Source of the DNA: a virus
IMG/VR virus record: IMGVR_UViG_3300017786_000107
Location: 1-26,760 of that record
DNA length: 26,760 nucleotides
Strand: one strand, 5' to 3'
Shown: positions 12,716 to 18,942 of the stretch, one piece after another
Layout: each line of letters opens with the position of its first letter
Position numbering within the stretch: position 1 is the first letter of the stretch
Position numbers and translations under genes: made by a program
The notes under the pieces: model-generated
Seen by the model: the letters and a program-made list of their open reading frames with translations, nothing else
Databases searched by the model: none
What the model was told of the DNA's origin: nothing

Positions 12716-14001
12716 AACCAAAACAGTTATTTGAAAGCAAAACATTTTGCCCTGCGCCTTGGAACAATCTTTATGTAGCACCAGATGGTGATGTTAAAAC
12801 TTGTAGTATCGGAGCAAGCCCTTTAGGTAATCTTAACACAGATACGTTTGCTAGTTGTATCACGAGCAATCCTGTGCTTAAAGAAATACAGGGTGCTATG
12901 ATAAATGGCAAATACCATAGTAACTGCGCAGAGTGTTATAAACTTGAAACAGAGCAAGATGCTTATAGTTTAAGAAAACACTATAAACGCACACTTACAA
13001 GAACTGACAGATTAGAAAGTTATGATACAAACGATGGTGACCTAATACCTACCGGATTTGATTTACGTTATGATAACACCTGTCAAAATGCATGTGTTTA
13101 TTGTTTTCCAGCCCTAAGCAGTAGATGGGCAAAAGAACTAGGAGTGACGGTCAACAGGGCAGATGGTGTAGAGGATGTTAAGCAGTTTGTACTGGATAAC
13201 CTAGCGAATGCAAAAGAAGTTTATCTTGCAGGCGGTGAGCCACTTATAAACAAGGATTTTGCTCAGTTACTGGAAACACTATACGAGGTCAATCCTGATT
13301 GTAAGTTAAGAATAAACAGTAATATAAAAAACATACATACACCTGTATTTGAACTTAGCAAAAAGTTTAAAAAGTTAAGATATACAATAAGTGCAGAAAG
13401 CACAGGTGAACATTATCAATACATTAGATATCCACAGACCTGGAGTAGTTTTGCAAAAAATATTGACATAGTTATAAATGAAGTTCCTAGTTATAACTTT
13501 AACATGGTTTTGAATGTATTAAATCCTGTAGCACTATTCGATTGTATAGATTACCTTATGGAACGAGGCGTACATGAGAATGGTTTTGTAATACATCATG
13601 CAACAAGTCCAACTTGGAGTAATATTAATAATCTGCCAGACTGGCAGCTAGACTATTTTGTACTCAGATGTACACAACTACAAAAGACATTGGATCCTAA
13701 ATACAGTTTGTATAATGCCATAGAAGGTTGCATTAACTTCATTGACAGTAAATACAAAAAAGATATTGACGATACTCGAACTAATCTGCTATTATTAGAT
13801 CAAAGAAGAAAACTTAATAGTAAAGAACTTTTCCCTCATATATGGGAGTCGAACATGGAAAAAGAAGAAACTATCATGCCTGTTGATATGTTCAACAACA
13901 AGCAACAAAAGAAAGAAGCCGAAGATCAAGACGCAGAGCTCGACTGGGCCGAAACTTATGGTGTAAACACTGAGGATTTTTTATCGCCAAAAAAGACTTG
14001 A
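12712..14001 (+). CDS. twitch/SPASM-type radical SAM protein
   Basis: 429 residues. The N-terminal twitch-like domain has Cys13 (FCPAPWNNLYV), Cys31 (VKTCSIG), and Cys72 and Cys75 (NCAECYKLE), enough to bind an auxiliary Fe-S cluster. The radical SAM core follows, with CQNACVYC at 124-131 (CxxxCxxC, binding the SAM-cleaving [4Fe-4S] cluster) and AGGEP at 173-177. The order auxiliary domain first, radical SAM domain second is a form that I associate with marine phage genomes, often annotated only as 'twitch domain radical SAM protein'. The last 60 residues are charged and probably flexible. The substrate is unknown; peptide or glycan modification is typical of the wider family. Confidence 0.88.
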   Translation: MKPKQLFESKTFCPAPWNNLYVAPDGDVKTCSIGASPLGNLNTDTFASCITSNPVLKEIQGAMINGKYHSNCAECYKLETEQDAYSLRKHYKRTLTRTDRLESYDTNDGDLIPTGFDLRYDNTCQNACVYCFPALSSRWAKELGVTVNRADGVEDVKQFVLDNLANAKEVYLAGGEPLINKDFAQLLETLYEVNPDCKLRINSNIKNIHTPVFELSKKFKKLRYTISAESTGEHYQYIRYPQTWSSFAKNIDIVINEVPSYNFNMVLNVLNPVALFDCIDYLMERGVHENGFVIHHATSPTWSNINNLPDWQLDYFVLRCTQLQKTLDPKYSLYNAIEGCINFIDSKYKKDIDDTRTNLLLLDQRRKLNSKELFPHIWESNMEKEETIMPVDMFNNKQQKKEAEDQDAELDWAETYGVNTEDFLSPKKT

Positions 14002-14026
14002 CATCCTAGTAAAGTTAGCATATAAT
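13998..14026 (+). promoter_or_regulatory. consensus sigma70 promoter
   Basis: TTGACA at 13998-14003, 17-bp spacer, TATAAT at 14021-14026: a perfect match in both hexamers and spacing. TTAGCAT-ATA-ATGTTAA around the -10 (14015-14031) is a near-perfect inverted repeat like the one at 4222-4234. Confidence 0.92.
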
Positions 14027-14050
14027 GTTAATAATAATAGGAGACATGAA

Positions 14051-14206
14051 ATGGCAGATATTGATTACGCAGTTATTGAAGCATACCAAATGCAACTTAG
14101 TACAGAACAAAGTATAAAGTTTGTTATGAACATGGCTAAAGTTAACAGAGAGCAAGCCAAAGCGGCTATTAAAGTTTATGAACGTAAGGTCATAATGGCT
14201 CATTAA
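14051..14206 (+). CDS. small hypothetical protein
   Basis: A 51-residue reading frame from ATG 14051, with AGGAGA at 14038-14043 as ribosome binding site. The sequence ADIDYAVIEAYQMQLSTEQS then a helix rich in Lys and Ala (KVNREQAKAAIKVYERKV) suggests a small, helical, soluble protein. It is the first gene after a perfect promoter and is followed six bases later by tRNA-Ser, so it is probably made early and its message is cut during tRNA maturation. No family is recognised. Confidence 0.65.
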   Translation: MADIDYAVIEAYQMQLSTEQSIKFVMNMAKVNREQAKAAIKVYERKVIMAH

Positions 14207-14212
14207 AGTATT

Positions 14213-14302
14213 GGAGAGGTGGCTGAGTGGCTTAAAGCGGTGGATTACTAATCCATTGAGCCTTTGCGGGCTCCGGGGGTTCGAATCCCTCCCTCTCTGC
14301 CA
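14213..14302 (+). tRNA. tRNA-Ser (anticodon appears as ACT)
   Basis: Acceptor GGAGAGG (14213-14219) pairs with CCTCTCT (14292-14298, one G-U pair), then G and encoded CCA. A long variable arm GAGCC/GGGCTC marks a class II serine tRNA, and the T-arm has GGTTCGAATCC. The anticodon stem GTGGA/TCCAT encloses TTACTAA, which reads ACT where bacteria normally have GCT. 90 nt. Confidence 0.92.
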
Positions 14303-14342
14303 GTACATAAAAACGCAAGTATAGACTAAGGAAGAACGAAAA

Positions 14343-14543
14343 ATGACTATCGCAGTAATGCTTTTTACAACACTGTTTGCAATCGACAACACAGAGTTTT
14401 TTGAAACAGTAGAGCAAAATATCGAAGACGGCATGTCTTGGAACTATGTTGGTAAATCAGATCCTGATGGACAGCCAGCACTAACAGTGCGCAATGAAGC
14501 GACTGGGAAAGAAAGCATTTACTTTAAGATGCTAAGAGACTAA
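14343..14543 (+). CDS. small hypothetical protein
   Basis: 66 residues with AAGGAAG upstream of the ATG. A short hydrophobic N-terminus (IAVMLFTTLFAI) is followed by acidic residues (DNTEFFETVEQNIEDG) and a strand-rich end. The hydrophobic part is too short for a confident transmembrane segment, though a weak membrane anchor is possible. The stop overlaps the next start (TAATG), implying coupling to the membrane protein that follows. Function unknown. Confidence 0.65.
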   Translation: MTIAVMLFTTLFAIDNTEFFETVEQNIEDGMSWNYVGKSDPDGQPALTVRNEATGKESIYFKMLRD

Positions 14544-15043
14544 TGTATAGGGTAACTGGTTACTTCCGAAACCATAAAGTAGTACAGAGTTTTATTAATG
14601 TGTATGACGCTATTGATTTTAAAGACACTGTAGACGCACACTATCCTATTAAAACAACACTGGAAAAAGGAGTTTATCCTGTGAGAACATTTATTGTAAA
14701 CGGTTGGAACGCTATTATGGATCATAACATGAATCCATTGCGTAATATTCCAGACCTACAGACTCGACATGTGGTAATGCAAATACTAGCATGGATGTGG
14801 TGTATTATCTTTAGCATGAGCGTAGGTAGTATCACTGTGTTTGGTGTAAGTGCAGTTGCACATGTATTGTTTATTGCTGGTATTGTTGTAACAGTAGGCA
14901 CATTTGAAACTGCAAAACGCAATCCAAAACTTTTTAGTTTGCGCCCTGGATATCACAGTGTAAGCCGCACACGACAATACATGTGGATTAACGGTGAAAA
15001 GGTTAAACTTGATCCAAACGATCCAGGTGGAGAACATGAATAA
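14543..15043 (+). CDS. membrane protein with two predicted transmembrane helices
   Basis: 166 residues. The N-terminal 75 residues are soluble (YRVTGYFRNHKVVQSFINVY and a following DAHYPIKTTLEKG), then two hydrophobic segments lie at about residues 78-98 (VMQILAWMWCIIFSMSV) and 102-122 (VSAVAHVLFIAGIVVTV) with a short turn. The C-terminus is basic then acidic and ends DPNDPGGEHE. Both ends would be on the same side of the host inner membrane, probably cytosolic. No enzyme motif is present. It may alter the host envelope or another membrane process; that is a guess from topology. Confidence 0.75.
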   Translation: MYRVTGYFRNHKVVQSFINVYDAIDFKDTVDAHYPIKTTLEKGVYPVRTFIVNGWNAIMDHNMNPLRNIPDLQTRHVVMQILAWMWCIIFSMSVGSITVFGVSAVAHVLFIAGIVVTVGTFETAKRNPKLFSLRPGYHSVSRTRQYMWINGEKVKLDPNDPGGEHE

Positions 15044-15063
15044 AAACGTAAGGAAAATCGAAA

Positions 15064-15282
15064 ATGAAAGTTAACGTAGACGTATATACAACTGATGTTG
15101 ATGCAGGAATAGCAGCATTTAGAAAAGCACTGGAAAGCGGAGCAACTGATGTGCAGTTGCGTTCAAACGAGGATTGGGAATCTAAACAGTTTGAAAGTCT
15201 TAATCTAATGTTTGAAGCAGATCATAAGAGCGAAGCACTTAATGAATTAGATGATGGTCCATTTACCAAAGACCGTCCATAA
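15064..15282 (+). CDS. small acidic hypothetical protein
   Basis: 72 residues, preceded by AAGGAAAATCG. The first part MKVNVDVYTTDVDAGIAAF and SGATDVQLRSNEDWESKQFE suggests alternating strand and helix; the C-terminus DELDDGPFTKDRP-like region is acidic. No membrane or catalytic motif is visible. It is the last gene before a short hairpin at 15293-15312 that may end this transcript. Function unknown. Confidence 0.65.
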   Translation: MKVNVDVYTTDVDAGIAAFRKALESGATDVQLRSNEDWESKQFESLNLMFEADHKSEALNELDDGPFTKDRP

Positions 15283-15292
15283 CTAACAAAGT

Positions 15293-15312
15293 CCTGTCTT
15301 CCATTCGACAGG
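15293..15312 (+). terminator. weak hairpin, possible terminator
   Basis: CCTGTC (15293-15298) pairs with GACAGG (15307-15312) across an 8-nt loop, followed by TTAAATAA, not a T-run. Its position between gene blocks suggests transcription end or RNA processing, but the evidence is modest. Confidence 0.4.
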
Positions 15313-15319
15313 TTAAATA
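15312..15319 (+). promoter_or_regulatory. possible T4-late-like promoter (GTTAAATA)
   Basis: GTTAAATA matches the TATAAATA late box at six of eight positions and lies 27 bases before the start at 15347, the same distance as the GATAAATA boxes of the tail genes. Confidence 0.35.
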
Positions 15320-15346
15320 ACTGAATGGATGGTGCCCAGGAGAAAC

Positions 15347-16075
15347 ATGCAGAATATTCTAGTAGCAGGTTGTAGTTTTACAGAGCAGTGTGGTTTTACA
15401 AAACAAAACCAACCTCTGTATCACTGGCCCTATTTGTTAGCAGATTACTACGAGTCAGACGTTACAAACATAGGAATCAACGCTGGAACTTGTGAAGAAA
15501 TATTCTACAGAACATTAGAGCAAGTCATTGACACTAGTTATGACTATGCGGTTGTAGTATGGTCATACCCACATAGACGATGGATGTATAGCAGTCATAA
15601 TAATGTAGATGACTATACTATATTAGGCCCGCCTGCAGAAGGCAAAAATGCAGATATCAACGGTGTAAAAGACTATGCACGGTTGCACTACAAGCATTTT
15701 GATAATAGTTACATGAATCTTAAAAGATTTCTACTTCAAGTCAAAAGTTTGGAACTTGCACTTAAAAACTTGAATAGAAAATATGTTTTTGTACAAGGAA
15801 CAAACACACTTTGTCGAGAAGTTTTTGATTACAATCTTACTAGTGACATAAAAGACATGTTAGATTTTGAAAATAGACCTGACGAATACATATCAGAAAA
15901 ACTCAACGATCTTAGAAATATACTGACAAGCATAGATTTTGATAACACAATAGAATGGCTTGACTATAGTTTTTATGACAACAGATTAGACAGAGCAGAT
16001 GACAATGTACATCCTGGCCCTAGATCTAACAAGTTACTGTTTGATAAACTTGTAGCACACATCGCCAATAAATAA
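15347..16075 (+). CDS. SGNH/GDSL hydrolase-like protein
   Basis: 242 residues from ATG 15347, chosen because AGGAGA at 15339-15344 is well placed; an upstream GTG would use no ribosome binding site. The N-terminal strand ILVAGCSFTEQ carries the nucleophile motif (GxSxT/E type, Ser in GCSF), NIGINAGTCEEIFYRTL lies where block II occurs, and DDNVHPGPRSN near the C-terminus provides the Asp-x-x-His pair (DNVH). These are the hallmarks of SGNH esterases, which remove acyl groups from polysaccharides or lipids. It is likely a phage protein that edits a surface glycan or tail component, but it has no signal peptide. Confidence 0.7.
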   Translation: MQNILVAGCSFTEQCGFTKQNQPLYHWPYLLADYYESDVTNIGINAGTCEEIFYRTLEQVIDTSYDYAVVVWSYPHRRWMYSSHNNVDDYTILGPPAEGKNADINGVKDYARLHYKHFDNSYMNLKRFLLQVKSLELALKNLNRKYVFVQGTNTLCREVFDYNLTSDIKDMLDFENRPDEYISEKLNDLRNILTSIDFDNTIEWLDYSFYDNRLDRADDNVHPGPRSNKLLFDKLVAHIANK

Positions 16076-16079
16076 TAGT

Positions 16080-16361
16080 ATGATCACACTAACTGAAAAA
16101 GCAGAACAATATCTTAAAACCGTTGGAGATCCCAATGTTTACCTAAGTGTAAAAGGCGGAGGATGCAGCGGTTTTACTTATATTTGGGATGTTACAGACA
16201 AAGAACCTACCGTAGGCAATCTACATGTAGACCCTATTGCAGAAATGTTTGTAATGGGCTGTACCGTTGATTATATTACAGAACTAGGCGGCAGTTATCT
16301 ACAAGTCGTCAATCCCAATGCTGTAGCAAGTTGCGGCTGCGGCGAAAGTTTTGCTGTATAA
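16080..16361 (+). CDS. A-type iron-sulphur carrier (IscA/HesB-like)
   Basis: 93 residues, starting four bases after the previous stop. The three conserved cysteines of A-type carriers are visible: GGGCSGF at about 25-31, and the C-terminal ASCGCGESF, giving the CxnCxC pattern. These proteins hold and deliver [2Fe-2S] or [4Fe-4S] clusters to apo-enzymes. The central part (TVDYITELGGSYLQVVNPNA) also matches the family fold. HesB/IscA genes occur in several marine phages. Candidate clients in this window are the radical SAM protein; the next gene, a Rieske-oxygenase homologue, no longer has cluster ligands. Confidence 0.92.
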   Translation: MITLTEKAEQYLKTVGDPNVYLSVKGGGCSGFTYIWDVTDKEPTVGNLHVDPIAEMFVMGCTVDYITELGGSYLQVVNPNAVASCGCGESFAV

Positions 16362-16396
16362 TAGTTTATACCTATTCCCTAATAGACAGATAATCT

Positions 16397-16425
16397 TTGA
16401 CATTACTCCATGCTATATGTAAATA
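16397..16425 (+). promoter_or_regulatory. probable sigma70-like promoter
   Basis: TTGACA at 16397-16402, 17-bp spacer, TAAATA at 16420-16425. The -35 is perfect but the -10 is weak, so confidence is moderate. It would give a leader of about 15 bases with AAGGAG before the next ATG. Confidence 0.55.
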
Positions 16426-16446
16426 TTGTATAGTAAGGAGTTTACT

Positions 16447-17517
16447 ATGCCACCACGCAATCATACCAACTGGTTAAAGCAACCAAACATAGAATACATC
16501 AGCAGTGAATGCTACAATAATCACGAAGTTTACCTAGCAGAACAAGAGTTGATCTTCGGTAAAGTTTGGGTGCCTATATGCCACTTGAGCGAAATGTATG
16601 AACTAGGCGATTTCCGCACAACTACAATAGCAGGCGTTCCTGTAATAGCAGTAAATACAACGGACGGTGTTCGTGCTCTTCGAGACACAGGCATTACACA
16701 GCCAGCAGGTACACTAAGTGGGCCTATAGATGGAACACAACTGCATTGCGAAGTAAAGCACGGACAAATGGTTTGGGTAACACTGGATCCAAATCCTACT
16801 CAGGATGTAGAACAGTGGACAGCAGGTGCATTTGATTGCATAGCAGATGCTATTGATACTGAAGAACTAGAAGTGTTTCACTATCACAAAGCAATCATTG
16901 ACACCAACTACAAGTTGTGGCATGATACTAATAGCGAGTTTTATCACGATTTCATGCACTACTTTAACAGAGTGAGCGGTTTTAACGATGAATATTTCGC
17001 TAGAAAAAATGTTCCTTTTGATAATGGTCATGTTAACGTCAGCAGCTTTACTGTTAACTATACTGAGTATGACGGCTTTGAGGATAGAGGGGAGTTATCT
17101 TTTCCCAATCTGCCGCCCAACCAGTGGTACATGGTCGACCTCTTCCCAGGCTATAACTTCAACTTACGGGGCAGTGCCTATCGTAGTGACACAGTAACTC
17201 CACTAGGTCCTAATCGAGTCTTAATCGAGTTCAGAGGTTATGGGCTGCGCATTGACACACCTGCTGAGAGACACACACGCATTAAACACCACAACAGTAT
17301 CTGGGGTCCATTTGGACGCAATCTGCACGAAGACCTTATTGGCGTTGCAGGGCAAGGCACTACAATGCGTGAAGGTACAGAATCAAGAAACATTCTGCAC
17401 GGAAGACATGAGAACTCTACTATACATGATGAAGTTGGTATGCGACACTACTATGGCAAATGGGGCGATTTCTTAGGTGTAAATCCAACAAGACCACTAG
17501 AGAACTTAACTTTGTAA
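16447..17517 (+). CDS. ring-hydroxylating oxygenase alpha-subunit homologue lacking Rieske cluster ligands
   Basis: 356 residues from ATG 16447, with AAGGAG at 16435-16440; a TTG start 21 bases upstream is rejected. The N-terminus keeps the Rieske-oxygenase frame (LIFGKVWVPICHLSEMYELG, then DFRTTTIAGVPVIAV), but the segment that should hold CxH and CxxH is short and reads VRALRDTGITQPAG with neither motif. The catalytic domain is better preserved: NYKLWHDTNSEFYHDFMHYF at 154-173 (His167, His171) and LHEDLIGVAGQG with Asp296, forming the mononuclear iron site. Such enzymes normally receive electrons through the Rieske cluster; this one would need another source, or has a different role. It is about 80 residues shorter than usual. 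An Fe-S carrier gene lies just upstream. Confidence 0.75.
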   Translation: MPPRNHTNWLKQPNIEYISSECYNNHEVYLAEQELIFGKVWVPICHLSEMYELGDFRTTTIAGVPVIAVNTTDGVRALRDTGITQPAGTLSGPIDGTQLHCEVKHGQMVWVTLDPNPTQDVEQWTAGAFDCIADAIDTEELEVFHYHKAIIDTNYKLWHDTNSEFYHDFMHYFNRVSGFNDEYFARKNVPFDNGHVNVSSFTVNYTEYDGFEDRGELSFPNLPPNQWYMVDLFPGYNFNLRGSAYRSDTVTPLGPNRVLIEFRGYGLRIDTPAERHTRIKHHNSIWGPFGRNLHEDLIGVAGQGTTMREGTESRNILHGRHENSTIHDEVGMRHYYGKWGDFLGVNPTRPLENLTL

Positions 17518-17535
17518 ATCTTTTTCCTGCTACTG

Positions 17536-17543
17536 GATAAATA
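17536..17543 (+). promoter_or_regulatory. late promoter (GATAAATA)
   Basis: GATAAATATAC, one base from the T4 late box, 25 bases before the first tail-fibre-like gene. The same box precedes two other structural genes. Confidence 0.7.
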
Positions 17544-17567
17544 TACAGTAAGTTAGGAGTTCTAATA

Positions 17568-18137
17568 ATGCCGAAACAAAGTATTAATATTGGTAGTAGC
17601 GCCAATGACGGAACAGGCGATCCGTTACGCACTGCCTTTGACAAAATCAACGATAACTTTGATGAGCTGTATTTGTACAGTACTGCATCAAGTGGTAACA
17701 ATGTAACTATCACAGGCAACACCGTTGCTAGTGATAACACCAACGGCAACATTATCCTAGATCCAAACGGCACTGGTCGTGTCGTATTAGCAACAGCAAG
17801 CGAACTTCGTTTTACAGACCATACAGACAATGCAGTGGCATTTGTTGACAGTGACGGTGATGTAAGTTTCAACGGCGAGTTTACATTTACTGAATCAACA
17901 GGCAGACTACAAGTTGGAGATGTATTTGTTGGTGGTACAAGAATCGGTACAGAGCGCAGTAACCAAGACCTAGTTATTGATCCTAGCGGTACTGGTCTTA
18001 TTGACTACAACACAACTGCACAAACAACAGTAGGCGCGGCAGGTGGAGCAACTGCGCTACCAGCAACTCCAACTGGATACTTCCAACTAAAAGTTAACGG
18101 CACAGCATACGTTGTACCATACTACGCTGTAAGTTAA
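17568..18137 (+). CDS. tail fibre / structural protein with 'NDGTGDPLRTAF' N-terminus
   Basis: 189 residues. The N-terminus KQSINIGSSANDGTGDPLRT then AFDKINDNFDELY is a short module common at the start of T4-like marine phage fibre and tail-associated proteins, probably the part that anchors to the virion. The rest consists of repeated strand-turn units (NNVTITGNTV, GNIILDPNGTG, LVIDPSGTG), suggesting a trimeric beta-rich fibre shaft. AGGAG precedes the ATG and a late promoter lies upstream. It is followed nine bases later by a related gene, so it is likely a late structural protein at the host-contact end of the particle. Confidence 0.8.
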   Translation: MPKQSINIGSSANDGTGDPLRTAFDKINDNFDELYLYSTASSGNNVTITGNTVASDNTNGNIILDPNGTGRVVLATASELRFTDHTDNAVAFVDSDGDVSFNGEFTFTESTGRLQVGDVFVGGTRIGTERSNQDLVIDPSGTGLIDYNTTAQTTVGAAGGATALPATPTGYFQLKVNGTAYVVPYYAVS

Positions 18138-18146
18138 GGATAGACA

Positions 18147-18905
18147 ATGGCAAAGGCAACCATTAATGTAGGTACTAATGCAGACGACGGCACAGGCGAT
18201 TCACTTCGTGCCGCATTTGTAAAGGTAAACGACAACTTTACAGAAGTTTACGACGAACTTGGTGGTACTAGTCTAAGTAGACTTAGATTTGTTGATAACA
18301 AGATTATTGGAGATGTAAGCAACGAAAACGTTGTTATTGATCCCAATGGCACAGGCATTGTAAACATTCAAAGCGATGCTAGTGTAACTGGTGATCTTAG
18401 AGCTACTGGCGAAACTCGTGGTGCTACACTGCAAGTAGATGGTGCTGCAAACATTGATGGTAGTGCCGTAATAGATGGCACACTTAATGTAAATGCAGTA
18501 GCAAACACTACAAGTATTACTACAGCAACACTCATAGCAAGTGGCACAGCAACCTTTAATGGAAACGTTGACCTAGGTGACAGCAGTGCTGACACAGTAA
18601 CTATTACAGGCAGATTAGACAGCAGTATTGTTCCCGACACTGATCAAACATATGATATTGGCGGTACTAGTCTGCGTTTTAAAGATATTTTTGTACAAGA
18701 TGTTGATGCAGGTGCAGACATCACTGCCGGTGGTGACCGCATGCGTATTGTACAAAGCCACACACCTGCAAGCAGTATAGGCGTTAGCGGCGATACTGCA
18801 GGCGATTTTGCCTTTGACGGCAACTATATCTACTATGCAACAGCAGATTACGACGGTTCAGCAAACATTTGGAAGCGTGTTGCATGGAGCGGTGACACCT
18901 GGTAG
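18147..18905 (+). CDS. tail fibre / structural protein, paralogue of the upstream gene
   Basis: 252 residues. It begins AKATINVGTNADDGTGDSLR and AAFVKVNDNFTEVY, the same anchoring module as the previous gene. The middle repeats short beta units around VVIDPNGTGIVNIQSD and TLNVNAVANTT. The C-terminal 50 residues (GDTAGDFAFDGNYIYYATAD then YDGSANIWKRVAWSGDTW) form a compact domain that recurs at the end of the structural protein at 21427-22155. Such a terminal domain could trimerise or cap the fibre and contact the receptor. It is co-transcribed from the promoter at 17536. Confidence 0.8.
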   Translation: MAKATINVGTNADDGTGDSLRAAFVKVNDNFTEVYDELGGTSLSRLRFVDNKIIGDVSNENVVIDPNGTGIVNIQSDASVTGDLRATGETRGATLQVDGAANIDGSAVIDGTLNVNAVANTTSITTATLIASGTATFNGNVDLGDSSADTVTITGRLDSSIVPDTDQTYDIGGTSLRFKDIFVQDVDAGADITAGGDRMRIVQSHTPASSIGVSGDTAGDFAFDGNYIYYATADYDGSANIWKRVAWSGDTW

Positions 18906-18909
18906 GGTT

Positions 18910-18917
18910 GATAAATA
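18910..18917 (+). promoter_or_regulatory. late promoter (GATAAATA)
   Basis: TTGATAAATAC, 26 bases before the start of the large structural gene; same box and spacing as at 17536 and 21386. Confidence 0.7.
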
Positions 18918-18942
18918 CTACATATAACGAGGAGTATATAGT

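Noticed and set aside
14015-14434. Minus-strand ORF of 139 residues and a 61-residue companion
   Set aside because: Both run antisense through tRNA-Ser and two small plus-strand genes; the GRDSNPRSP-type peptide is another tRNA artefact.
16067-16074. AATAAATA as a late promoter for the Fe-S carrier
   Set aside because: It ends only five bases before the ATG, leaving no room for a transcript start and ribosome binding.
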